A stretch of DNA of 19,396 nt from Dipylidium caninum (lineage: Eukaryota > Platyhelminthes > Cestoda > Cyclophyllidea > Dipylidiidae): assembly GCA_017562135.1 (NCBI GenBank), contig QEYB01001083.1, positions 1-19,396 of the forward strand. The letters are read 5' to 3'. How positions within the stretch are numbered: position 1 is the stretch's first letter; the number at the start of each line of letters is the position of its first letter. Made by a program: the position numbers and the translations under genes. Below, piece after piece: positions 1-11,203 of this stretch. The notes beneath the pieces are model-generated. The model made no database searches. It worked only from the letters and a program-made list of their open reading frames with translations, and was not told where the DNA came from.

Positions 1-2111
1 TCTTTCCTCCATCCTCAACAAGGCACCAACGGCTGACTCGCATGTCTTGGTGAAATCCGCGGTCTTGGCGGGGAGAACATATGCTTGCTCACGGGCTCCC
101 CCCACCGCTTCTCCTATTCACCTCAACCGCCACAATTGGCAACTCACTGCCCGCAATCTTCCCACTCTTCTTCCCACACTAAACTTCCCCGTTCTTCCTC
201 ATTCTCCACAATGGCACCACGCTGCTTTCGCCATGTCTGGTGAATTCCGCGAGTTTCTTGCCGTAAGCAATCTTTGCTCACGGTCCCCCCCCCCCCGCCC
301 ACCGCCTCTCTCTATTCACCTCTCAACCCGGCCACTCATGGACAACATCACTGTCTCGCCATCATCACCACTGTTGTGGCTCCATCACCACAGCTCGTTC
401 TTCCTCATCCCATCTTCCAACAATGGCACCCGCCCCGCTCGTCATTTCGCTATGGTTCTTGGTGAATCCGCAGGCTGTCTGTCGAAAAAACCACAATTGG
501 TTCGCTCGACCGGCCGGCGGCGTGCTCCCCCCCCACCGCCCTCTCTTCTACACCTACACCGCAACATGGACAACATCATGCCGCATTCCATCCCACTCTG
601 CTTCCACACTACACCTTCTTTCCTCCATCCTCCTCAACAATGGCACCCCGCTGACATTCGCATGTCTTGGTTGACATTCCGCGTGGAGACTTGCGAAGAC
701 ATTGCTTTTTGCTCACGCTATCCCCACCGGCCTCTCTCCTATTCACCTCCAACTCGCCACATGACAACATCACTGTCGCCATTCAATCCCACTCTTCTTT
801 CACACTACACCTCGTCTTTCCTCATCTCCACAATGGCAGCCGCTCATTCGCATCATTGATCTTGGTGAATCGCGAGTCTTTGCGGAGACATTGCTGGTTG
901 CTCACGCTCCCCACGCCTCTCTCCTATTTCATCTCAACCCGCCAACATCTGGCAACCCATTCATTGTCGCATATCCCACTCTTCTTCACACATTCTTTCC
1001 TCTCTCCAACAATTGGCAATCCCGCTGACTTCGCTTCTTGGTGAATCGCGAGTCTTGCGAAGACAATGCTTTGCTACGCACGGCCTCTTCTATTCACCTC
1101 AACCGCCACACGACAACATCATTGTCCATCACCCCCTTTCTTCACACACAACCTCGTCTTTCTCCATCTCCACAATGGACACGCATGATTCGCATGTCTT
1201 GGTGAATCGCGCAAGTCTCTTGCGAAGACAATGCTTTGCTCACGTCCGCACCGCCTCTCTCCTATTCACCTCAACCGCCACACAACATCTGTCGCAATCA
1301 TCCCACTCTTCTTCAACACCACACCTCGTCTTTTTCTCCATCCTCCAACATGGCCCGCTGACTTCGCATGTTTGGTGAATCGCGAGTCTTGCGAAGACAA
1401 TGCTTTGCTCACGCTCCCGCACCGCCTTCTCCTATTCACCTCAACCCGCCAACAACGACAACATCTTGCCGCAATCATCCACTCTCTTCGCACTAACCTC
1501 GCTCTTTCCCTCCATCTCCCAACAATGGCACCAACGCTCACTTCGCATGTCTATGGGTGAATCGCGAGGTCTTGGCCGAAGACAATTGCTTTGCTTCAGC
1601 TCCGTTCCCCCCGCCTCTTCTCCTATCAACCCGCCACCGCACACATGAACTCAAATGTACGCCATCATTCATCCCCTCTCTTCCACAACCACACCTCGTC
1701 TTTCTCTATTCCTCACAACAATGGCACACCCCCGCTGACTTCGCATTGTCTTGGTGAATTCCTGAGAGTTTGCGAAACATGCTTTGCTCACCTTCCCCAC
1801 CGCCTTTCTCCTAAATTTCACCTCAACCACCGCCCACATGGCAAATACTGTCGCAATTCCTCCACTCCCCCCTCTTCTTCCCACTACCACTCCCGTCTTC
1901 CTCCATCTCCAACAATGGCACCCCAGCTGCACTACGCATGTCTTGGTGAATCCGCGAGTCTTGCGAAGACAATGCTTCCCATCCCGCTAAGACCCGCAGC
2001 CTACTCTCCTATTCACCTCAACCCGCTCGACTTGACAACCCCTTGGGCGACGGATAACAACCCCATTACGCCAAACCCGCCTCCATCCTCCAACAATGGC
2101 ACACGCAAAAA
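1..2111 (+). repeat. Satellite subfamily A, left variant (A1), highly irregular units
   Basis: About 11 units, with anchors near 50, 240, 462, 670, 865, 1041, 1202, 1375, 1557, 1754 and 1946. Spacings run from about 161 to 222 bp rather than a steady 183. Subfamily A is marked by GCTGACTTCGCATGTCTTGG before the anchor, CCCGCCAC, TGTCGCC, CTCTTCTTCCACACTACACC and CTCCAACAATGGCACC. The A1 variant mostly reads CCGCGAGTCTTGCG after the anchor and GCTCACGCTCC in the core. The first three units have a C run where later units have CTCCGCACC. Single-base insertions and deletions are very dense, many of them in runs of C, A or T. That is either an old decaying array edge or uncorrected long-read error. 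Nothing here is a credible gene. Confidence 0.85.
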
Positions 2112-4630
2112 GTGCAGAATCCGCAGCCCCTGCGAAGACAATGGCTTTGCCTCAGCTCCGCAACCTCCCTCTCTCCTATTCACCTCAACCCGCCACATAC
2201 GAAAACTCACTGCGCCCATCATCCCCCACTCTTCTTCCAACATCTAGCACTCGTCTCTTTTTCATCCTCCATTCCAACAAATGGCACCACGCTGACTTCG
2301 CATGTCTTGGTGAATCCGGAAAGTTCTTGCGAAAGACAATGCCTCTTGCTCACGCCCGGCACCGCCTCTCTCCTATTTCACCTCAAACTCGCCACGCAAC
2401 ACACGAAACATCATTTGTCGCCATCACTCCCACTCTTCTTCCACACCTTACACCTCGTCTTTCCTCCATCCTCCAACAATGGCACCCGCTGACTTCGCAT
2501 GTCCTTGGTGAATCCGCAAGTCTTGCGAAGACAATGCTTTGCTCAAGCTCCGCACCGCCCTCTCTCCTATTCACCTCAACCCGCACACACGAAACAACAA
2601 TCACTGCCGCCATCATCCCACTCTTCTTCCACACTACACTCCTCGTCTTCCTCCATCCTCCAAACAATGGCCCAGCTGACTTCGCATGTCTTGGTGAATC
2701 CGCAAGTCTTGCGAAGACAATGCTTTGCTCCCAAGTCTCCGCACGCCTCTCTCCTATTCACCTCAAAAACCCGCACGAAAACAACATCATCACTGCGCCA
2801 TCATCCCTCTCTTCCACCACCAGCACCTCGTCACCTCTTGCTCCAACAATGGCACCACCACTTCGCATGTCTTGTATCCCGCAGTCTTGCGAAGACTCTT
2901 TGTCCAGCTCCGCAACCGCCTTCCCTATTCATCAACCCGCCACACACGACAACATCATGTCGCCCATCCCCACTCTTCTCCACACAATCGTCTTCCTCCA
3001 TCCTCCAACAAGCACCAACCGCTTCGCATGTCTTGGTGAATCGCAGTCCTTGCGAAAGACATCTTGCTCACGTCCGCACGCGCCTCTCTCTTATTCACCT
3101 CAACCCGCACACCGAAAACATCAATTGTCGCCATCATCCCCACTTCTTGCACACCACACCTCGTCTTTCCTCCATCCTCCAACAATGGCACCCACGCTGA
3201 ACTTTCGCATGCTTTTGAATCCGCAAGTCTTCGAAGACAATGCCTTTGCTCAAGCTCCGCACCGCCTCTCTCCTATTCACACTCAACCCCGCCACACATG
3301 GGAAACAAAAATCACTGTCGCACATCTATCCCCTCTTCTTCCACACTACATCCCACTATTTCCCCCCTAACAGAATGACCACGCTGAACTTCGCAAATGT
3401 CTTGGTAGAATCCGCAAGACTTGCGAAGGATAACTGCCCTTCTGCTTCAAGATCCGCACCGCCTCGTTCCCTATTCATCCCTTCAAACCCCCGCCACACT
3501 CACGAACCTCCATTGTCGCCGATCATCCCCTCTCTTCCACACACCTCCTCTTTCCCCATCCTCCAACTTTGGCACCCACGCTGACTTCGCATTGTCTTGG
3601 TGAATCCGCAAGAAAGTCTTGCGAAGACAATGCTTTGCTCAAGCTCCGCACCGCCTCTCTCCTACCCTTCACCTCAACTCCGCCACACACGAAAACATCA
3701 CTTGTCGCCATCCCCTCTTCTTCCCACATACAACCTCCCTTAGCCTCCTGCATTAACCACATCGGCCACCACGCTGGAACTTTCACACTGGTGAATCCCG
3801 CCAAGGGACTCTGCGAAGAAATGCTCGTACAAACTTCGCAAATCCGCTTCCTCCTATTCATCTCAACCCCGCCACACTCACGAAAACATCATGGCCTCAT
3901 TCCTCCTCTATTTCCACACTACACTTCCTCTCCTCCACCTTCAACATGGACACGCTGACTTCGCATGTCTTTTGTGAATCCGCAGTCTTGCGAAGACAAT
4001 GCTTCGCTGCTAAGCTCCCACCGCCTCTCTCCTATCACCTCAAACCGCCAGCCACGCATGACCACAGGAACATCATTGTCTCCTGCATCATTCCCAGTCC
4101 TCTCTCTCGTCTTCGCACACTTAACACCCTCCTTCTACACACCACACCTGCGTCTTTTACAAACTCTCATCCTCAACAATGGCACCATCTGCGCTGACTT
4201 TCGCATGTTCTTGGTGAATCCGCAAGTCTTGCGGAAGACAATGCTTTGCTCTAGCTCCCGCACCGCCTCTCTCCTATTCACCTCAACCCCGCCACAACAG
4301 ACAACAACATCATTGCCGCCGATCATCCCACTCTTCTTCCCACACTACACCTCCGTCAATGCCGACCGAATCGCTTCCTCCATCCTACAAACAATCCGCA
4401 CGGCACCACGAAAACACACTGACTTCGCATAGCCTTGGTGTAACATACAAAATATAACAAATCCGCAAGTCTTGCGAAGACAATGCTTTGCTCAAGCTCC
4501 GCACCGCTCTCTCCTATTCACCTCAAACCGCACCTCAACACATTGTCCCGCCTCATCCCCCTCTTCTTCCACTATCGTCTTTCCTCCATACTCAAACAAT
4601 GGCAGCAACGCTGTAACTTCGCATGTCTTG
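2112..4630 (+). repeat. Satellite subfamily A, right variant (A2)
   Basis: About 13 units, with anchors near 2112, 2310, 2508, 2694, 2874, 3036, 3216, 3405, 3600, 3791, 3974, 4214 and 4438. Diagnostic bases against A1 are CCGCAAGTCTTGCG after the anchor, GCTCAAGCTCC in the core, and often ACGAAAACATCA. The unit starting at 2508 is among the cleanest copies of the A consensus. Spacing still varies from about 162 to 240 bp, but core and arm landmarks are found in nearly every unit. Two of the three forward frames of the A consensus have no stop, so the stretch yields long spurious open frames (for example 2096-3370). The low G content of this strand explains that without any coding function. 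Confidence 0.85.
4439..4460 (+). other. AT-rich insertion inside an A unit
   Basis: Between GTG and the following AATCCGCAAG of the anchor there are about 18-20 extra bases composed only of A, T and C, mainly A (TAACATACAAAATATAAC). The anchor is otherwise intact on both sides, so this is an insertion, not a diverged stretch. Its composition is unlike the rest of the array, which is C-rich and has no comparable A/T run. No target-site duplication or terminal repeat is evident. It could be filler DNA from end joining, a trace of an excised element, or a read error. Confidence 0.6.
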
Positions 4631-5820
4631 GTGAATCCGCGAGTCTTGCGAAGACAATGCTTTGCTCAACGCCACTCGCCGTACTGCTCCTATTCACCGC
4701 CTCAAACCCGCTTGCCATCATCTCCACTCTTCTTCTCACAACTTACAAACATCATTGACTCGTCCGTCATCATCCCTCCTTCTCCCGTCCTTTCCTCCAT
4801 ACTCCAACAATGGCACCACGCTGACTCGCTCTTGGTGAATCCGTCAAGTCTGCGAAGACAATGATTGCTCAGTCCGCACCGAGCTTGCCACACACACGAT
4901 CAGAAATGTTTTTCAATCACGCTTCCCTACACCGAATCACCCAATTAGTCGCCAATGTCTCCAGCCCGCTTCCCACACTCATCAACATCACGTCGCCATC
5001 TAATTCCACGCCGCACTCAAGGTAAATCCACACTCTTGGCTTCATACACGTCGTCTTTTCACATCCTCAACAATGGCACGCTCACTACCCACTTCGATCT
5101 ACGCATGTCTTGGTGCGATCCGCGTAAGACAGAGCTTTGCTTGCGAAGCATTGCTAGCTTCTTCGCGAAACCGACCCACCGCCTCTCTCTCTCACCTTTC
5201 GGCCAATCATACACATCTTCCATTGGCATGACAACATCTGGCCTTCTTTGCACTCATCCTCTTCAGCTACACACACGTCAATCAATCCCACTCGCTTCTT
5301 CCATCCTCACCACAATGGCACCACGCTCACTTCGCATGCCTCGCATGCATAATGCTTTGGCCTCTCTTCCCGCACACAGAACCATCTGGGACATGCTGCT
5401 TGCGAAGAATGCTTTGCCTTCAGCTCCGCACACGCCTCTCTCCTATTCACCTCACCCGCACACACACGACAACATCATGTCGCATCTCTTCTTCCACACA
5501 CACCTACGTCTTTCCTCCATATAACAATTTGGCACCACGCTTCGCACTTCCGCATGTCTTGGTGCTGCACATGCTTGTGTTCAAGCTTCCCACCGCATCC
5601 CCTCTCTTCTTCCACACCTCGCCTCCTCCAAACCAACGATATCGTCTTTCTCATATCAACCACGCGAGTCTTGCGAAGACAATGCTTTGCTCAGCTCCGC
5701 ACCGCTCTCTCCTTCACCTCAACCTGCACACACGAAAACATCACCGTCTCCATCATCCACGCTTCTTTCGTCTTTCCTCCATACTCCATCAATGACACCA
5801 CGCTCACTCCACATGTCTTC
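4631..5820 (+). repeat. Degraded A-to-B transition zone
   Basis: Repeat landmarks persist but unit length is lost. Anchors lie near 4631, 4835, 5113, 5337, 5562 and 5663, giving steps of about 204, 278, 224, 225, 101 and 158 bp. The unit after 4835 contains about 95 extra bases (roughly 4880-5010) that align poorly to either consensus, although short pieces (GCTTCCC, CATCAAC) resemble array DNA. B-type bases appear progressively. CTCCATACTC replaces CTCCATCCTC from about 4583. The unit at 5663 joins an A-type ACGAAAACATCAC to a B-type CGTCTCCATCATCC and ends with CTCCATCAATGACACC. This looks like the boundary where the younger B array has expanded next to A. Mis-assembly of two arrays is an alternative. 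Confidence 0.7.
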
Positions 5821-6675
5821 GTGAATCCGAGTCTTGCGAAGACAATGCTTTGCTCACGCTCCGCACCGCCTCTCTCCAATTCACCTCAACCCTGCCACAC
5901 ACTACAACATCACGTCCGTCTCCATCCCACGCTTCTTCAACGCAGCACATCGTCTTTTCCATACTCCATCAATGGACACCAACTTCCGCATATGTCTTGG
6001 TGAATCGAGTCTTGCGAAGACAATGCTTTGCTCACGCTCCGCACCGCCTCTCTCTATTCACTCAACGTGCTGTCTCCACAACGCTTCTTCAAGCAGCACA
6101 CATCATACTCCATCAATGACACCACGCTCACTCCACATACCTTCGTGAATCCGAGTGCCTTGCGAGACAATGCTTTGCTCACGCTCCGCACCGCCTCTCT
6201 CCAATTCACCTCAACGTGACACACTACACACGTCTCCATCACAACGCTTCTTCAACTTGCAGCACATCGTCTTTCCTCCATACTCCATCAATGACACCAC
6301 GCTCTCCACATAATTCGTGAATCCGAGTGCCTTGCGAAGACAATGCTTTGCTCACGCTCCGCACCGCCTCTCTCTCACCTCAACGTGCACACACTACAAC
6401 ATCACCGTTCCATCATCCAACGCTTCTTCAACGCAGCACATCGTCTTTCATCCATACTCCATCAATGACACACGCTCACTCCACATCTTCGTGAATCCGA
6501 GTGCCTTGCGAAGACAATGCTTTGCTCACGCTCCGCACCGCCTCTCTCTTTCACCTCAACCTCCCACACACTAACAACATCACCGTCTCCATCATCCAAC
6601 GCTTCTTCAACGCAGCACATCGTCTTTCATCCATACTCCATCAATGACACCACGCTCACTCCACATACCTTCTTG
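5821..6675 (+). repeat. First B units, shortened and partly mosaic
   Basis: Anchors at 5821, 6000, 6145, 6317 and 6491 give lengths of 179, 145, 172, 174 and 185 bp. The unit starting at 5821 ends with an A-like TATGTCTTGG before the anchor at 6000, although its body is B-type (CACTACAACATCAC, AACGCAGCACATCG). The 145-bp unit at 6000 lacks most of the segment between TTCACTCAACGTG and GTCTCCA. The unit reaching 6676 again ends in an A-like TCTTGGTGAATCC. This is the B side of the subfamily boundary. Confidence 0.75.
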
Positions 6676-9600
6676 GTGAATCCGAGTGCTTGCGAAGACA
6701 ATGCTTTGCTCACGCTCCGCACCGCCTCTCTCCAATTCACCTCAACCTGCCACACACTACAACATCACCGTCTCCATCATCCAACGCTTCTTCAACGCAG
6801 CACATCGTCTTTCCTCCATACTCCATCAATGACACCACGCTCACTCCACATACCTTCGTGAATCCGAGTGCTTGCGAAGACAATGCTTTGCTCACGCTCC
6901 GCACCGCCTCTCTCCAATTCACCTCAACCTGCCACACACTACAACATCACCGTCTCATCATCAACGCTTCTTCACGCAGCACATCGTCTTTCCTCCATAC
7001 TCCATCAATGACACCACGCACATACCTTCGTGAATCCGAGTCTTGCGAAGACAATGCTTTGCTCACGCTCGCACCGCCTCTCTCCTTTTCACCTCAACGT
7101 GCCACACACTACAACATCACCGTCTCCATCATCCAACGCTTCTTCAACGCACACATCGTCTTTCCTCCATACTCCATCAATGACACCACGCTCACTTCCA
7201 CATACCTTCGTGAATCCGAGTGCCTTGCGAAGACAATGCTTTGCTCACGCTCCGCACCGCCTCTCTCAATTTCACCTCAACCGCCACACACTACAACATC
7301 ACCGTCTCCATCATCCAACGCTTCTTCAACGCAGCACATCGTCTTTCTCCATACTCCATCAATGAACACCACGCTCACTCCACATACCTTCGTGAATCCG
7401 AGTGCCTTGCGAAGACAATGCTTTGCTCACGCTCCGCACCGCCTCTCTCCAATTCACCTCAACCTGCCACACACTACAACATCACCGTCTCCATCATCCA
7501 ACGCTTCTTCAACGCAGCACATCGTCTTTCCTCCATACTCCATCAATGACACCACGCTCACTCCACATACTTCGTGAATCCGAGTGCTTGCGAAGACAAT
7601 GCTTTGCTCACGCTCCGCACCGCCTCTCTCCAATTCACCTCAACCTGCCACACACTACAACATCACCGTCTCCATCATCCAACGCTTCTTCAACGCAGCA
7701 CATCGTCTTTCCTCCATACTCCATCAATGACACCACGCTCACTCCACATACCTTCGTGAATCCGAGTGCCTTGCGAAGACAATGCTTTGCTCACGCTCCG
7801 CACCGCCTCTCTCCAATTCACCTCAACTGCCACACACTACAACATCACCGTCTCCATCATCCAACGCTTCTTCAACGCAGCACATCGTCTTTCCTCCATA
7901 CTCCATCAATGACACCACGCTCACTTCCACATACCTTCGTGAATCCGAGTGCCTTGCGAAGACAATGCTTTGCTCACGCTCCGCACCGCCTCTCTCCTAT
8001 TCACCTCAACCTGCCACACACTACAACATCACCGTCTCCATCATCCAACGCTTCTTCAACGCAGCACATCGTCTTTCCTCCATACTCCATCAATGACACC
8101 ACGCTCACTCCACATACCTTCGTGAATCCGAGTGCCTTGCGAAGACAATGCTTTGCTCAACGCTCCGCACCGCCTCTCTCCAATTCACCTCAACGCCACA
8201 CACTACACATCACCGTCTCCATCATCCAACGCTTCTTCAACGCAGCACATCGTCTTTCCTCCATACTCCATCAATGACACCACGCTCACTCCACATACCT
8301 TCGTGAATCCGAGTGCCTTGCGAAGACAATGCTTTGCTCACGCTCCGCACCGCCTCTCTCCTATTCACCTCAACCTGCCACACACAACAACATCACCGTC
8401 TCCATCATCCAACGCTTCTTCAACGCAGCACATCGTCTTTCCTCCATACTCCATCAATGACACCACGCTCACTCCACATACCTTCGTGAATCCGAGTGCC
8501 TTGCGAAGACAATGCTTTGCTCACGCTCCGCACCGCCTCTCTCCAATTCACCTCAACCTGCCACACACTACAACATCACCGTCTCCATCATCCAACGCTT
8601 CTTCAACGCAGCACATCGTCTTTTCTCCATAATCCATCAATGACACCCACGCTCACTCCACATACCTTCGTGAATCCGAGTGCCTTGCGAAGACAATGCT
8701 TTGCTCACGCTCCGCACCGCCTCTCTCCAATTCACCTCAACCTGCCACACACTACAACATCACCGTCTCCATCATCCAACGCTTCTTCAACGCAGCACAT
8801 CGTCTTTCATCCATACTCCATCAATGACACCACGCTCACTCCACATACCTTCGTGAATCCGAGTGCCTTGCGAAGACATGCTTTGCTCACGCTCGCCTCT
8901 CTCCAATTCACCTCAACACACACTACAACATCACCGTCTCCATCATCCAACGCTTCTTCAACGCAGCACATCGTCTTTCATCCATACTCCATCAATGACA
9001 CCACGCTCACTCCACATACCTTCGTGAATCCGAGTGCCTTGCGAAGACAATGCTTTGCTCACGCTCCGCACCGCCTCTCTCCAATTCACTCAACCTGCCA
9101 CACACTACAACATCACGTCTCCATCATCCAACGCTTCTTCAACGCAGCACATCGTCTTTCCTCCATACTCCATCAATGACACCACGCTCACTCACATACC
9201 TTCGTGAATCCGAGTGCCTTGCGAAGACAATGCTTTGCTCACGCTACGCACCGCCTCTCTCCAATTCACCTCAACCTGCCCACACACTACAACATCACCG
9301 TCTCCATCATCCAACGCTTCTTCAACGCAGCACATCGTTTTCATCCATACTCCATCAATGACACCACGCTCACTCCACATACCTTCGTGAATCCGAGTGC
9401 CTTGCGAAGACAATGCTTTGCTCACGCTCCGCACCGCCTCTCTCCAATTCACCTCAACCGCCACACACTACAACATCACGTCTCCATCATCCAACGCTTC
9501 TTCAACGCAGCACATCGTCTTTCCTCCATACTCCATCAATGACACCACGCTCACTCACATCTTCGTGAATCCGAGTCTTGCGAAGACAATGCTTTGCTCA

Positions 9601-10657
9601 CGCTCCGCACCGCCTCTCTCCAATTCACCTCAACCTGCCACACACTACAACATCACCGTCTCCATCATCCAACGCTTCTTCAACGCAGCACATCGTCTTT
9701 CCTCCATACTCCATCAATGACACCACGCTCACTCCACATACCTTCGTGAATCCGAGTGCCTTGCGAAGACAATGCTTTGCTCACGCTCCGCACCGCCTCT
9801 CTCCTATTCACCTCTAACTCCCATACACTACAACATCACCGTCTCCATCATCCAACGCTCTTTCAACCCAACACATTCTCTTTCCTCCACACTCTCTCAA
9901 TGACACCACGCTCACCTCGCATTTCTTCGTGAATGCGAGTGCTTTGCGAACACAATGCTTTGCTCACGCTCCGCACCGCCTCTCTCCATTTCAACTCAAC
10001 CTCCCACACACTACAACATCACCGTCTCCATCATCCAACGCTCCTTCAACGCAGCACATCGTCTTTCCTCCATACTCCATCAATGACACCACGCTCACTC
10101 CACATACCTTCGTGAATCCGAGTGCCTTGCGAAGACAATGCTTTGCTCACGCTCCGCACCGCCTCTCTCCTTTTCACCTCAACCTCCCACACACTACAAC
10201 ATCACCGTCTCATCATCCAACGCTCCTTCAACGCAGCACATCGTCTTTCCTCCATACTCCATCAATGACACCACGCTCACTCCACATACCTTCGTGAATC
10301 CGAGTGCCTTGCGAAGACAATGCTTTGCTCACGCTCCGCACCGCCTCTCTCAATTCACTCAACCTGCCACACACTACAACATCACCGTCTCCATCATCCA
10401 ACGCTCCTTCAACGCAGCACATCGTCTTGTCTCCATACTCCATCAATGACACCACGCTCACTCCACATACCTTCGTGAATCCGAGTGCCTTGCGAAGACA
10501 ATGCTTTGCTCACGCTCCGCACCGCCTCTCTCCTATTCACCTCAACCTGCCACACACTACAACATCACCGTCTCCATCATCCAACGCTTCTTCAACGCAG
10601 CACATCGTCTTTCCTCCATACTCCATCAATGACACCACGCTCACTCCACATACCTTC

Positions 10658-10840
10658 GTGAATCCGAGTGCCTTGCGAAGACAATGCTTTGCTCACGCTC
10701 CGCACCGCCTCTCTCCTATTCACCTCAACCTGCCACACACTACAACATCACCGTCTCCATCATCCAACGCTTCTTCAACGCAGCACATCGTCTTTCCTCC
10801 ATACTCCATCAATGACACCACGCTCACTCCACATACCTTC
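10658..10840 (+). repeat. Reference B monomer (183 bp)
   Basis: This unit matches my B consensus apart from the common CTCCTATTC alternative and has the full 183-bp length. Consensus position 20 is the anchor G at 10658. The conserved core (consensus 34-92) falls at 10672-10730. A HinfI site (GAATC) lies at consensus 22-26 and a BbsI site (GAAGAC) at consensus 39-44. Both are retained in most units of either subfamily. Confidence 0.9.
10672..10730 (+). other. Conserved 59-bp core, shown in one monomer
   Basis: Comparing the A and B consensuses base by base, only positions 58 and 79 differ inside consensus 34-92, while about 25 differences fall in the other 124 bp. The core runs from CTTGCGAAGACAATGCTTTG through GCTCCGCACCGCCTCTC to TTCACCTCAACC. 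It begins with a small inverted repeat, CTT-GCG-AAG. The position-79 difference is itself polymorphic within B. Selective conservation of part of a satellite unit is known for protein-binding boxes such as the CENP-B box, but this core does not match the CENP-B box. A binding role here is inference. Confidence 0.5.
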
Positions 10841-11203
10841 GTGAATCCGAGTGCCTTGCGAAGACAATGCTTTGCTCACGCTCCGCACCGCCTCTCTCCA
10901 ATTCACCTCAACCTGCCACACACTACAACATCACCGTCTCCATCATCCAACGCTTCTTCAACGCAGCACATCGTCTTTCCTCCATACTCCATCAATGACA
11001 CCACGCTCACTCCACATACCTTCGTGAATCCGAGTGCCTTGCGAAGACAATGCTTTGCTCACGCTCCGCACCGCCTCTCTTTTCACCTCAACGTGCCACA
11101 CACTACAACATCACCGTCTCCATCATCCAACGCTTCTTCAACGCAGCACATCGTCTTTCCTCCATACTCCATCAATGACACCACGCTCACTCCACATACC
11201 TTC

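Larger units (their letters stand above)
6676..11203 (+). repeat. Homogeneous B block 1
   Basis: Twenty-five near-identical units have anchors at 6676, 6858, 7030, 7210, 7392, 7574, 7756, 7939, 8122, 8303, 8486, 8670, 8853, 9024, 9204, 9387, 9565, 9746, 9929, 10112, 10294, 10475, 10658, 10841 and 11024. Lengths are 171-184 bp and mostly 180-184. The unit anchored at 9746 and the start of the next are the most diverged, with CTCTAACTCCCATACAC, CAACCCAACACATTCTC and GAATGCGAG. The units at 9929, 10112 and 10294 share the CGCTCCTTC variant. Several exact 183-bp units in a row (10475-11023) keep one forward frame open over more than 1 kb. Confidence 0.93.

Noticed and set aside
47..859. 270-codon forward open frame near the left edge, rich in Pro, Ser and His
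   Set aside because: The composition simply reflects C-rich satellite codons. The repeat landmarks run straight through it.
2096..3370. 424-codon forward open frame in subfamily A
   Set aside because: It wanders between the two stop-free frames of the A unit at indels and has no conserved product. Its boundaries fall at arbitrary points of the repeat.
3523..3861. 112-codon reverse-strand open frame
   Set aside because: It is the longest reverse frame I considered and is the complement of satellite units. It is not conserved from unit to unit.
10658..10690. CENP-B box
   Set aside because: CTTCGTGAATCCGAGTG shares the TTCG start, but the required central A and the CGGG block are absent.
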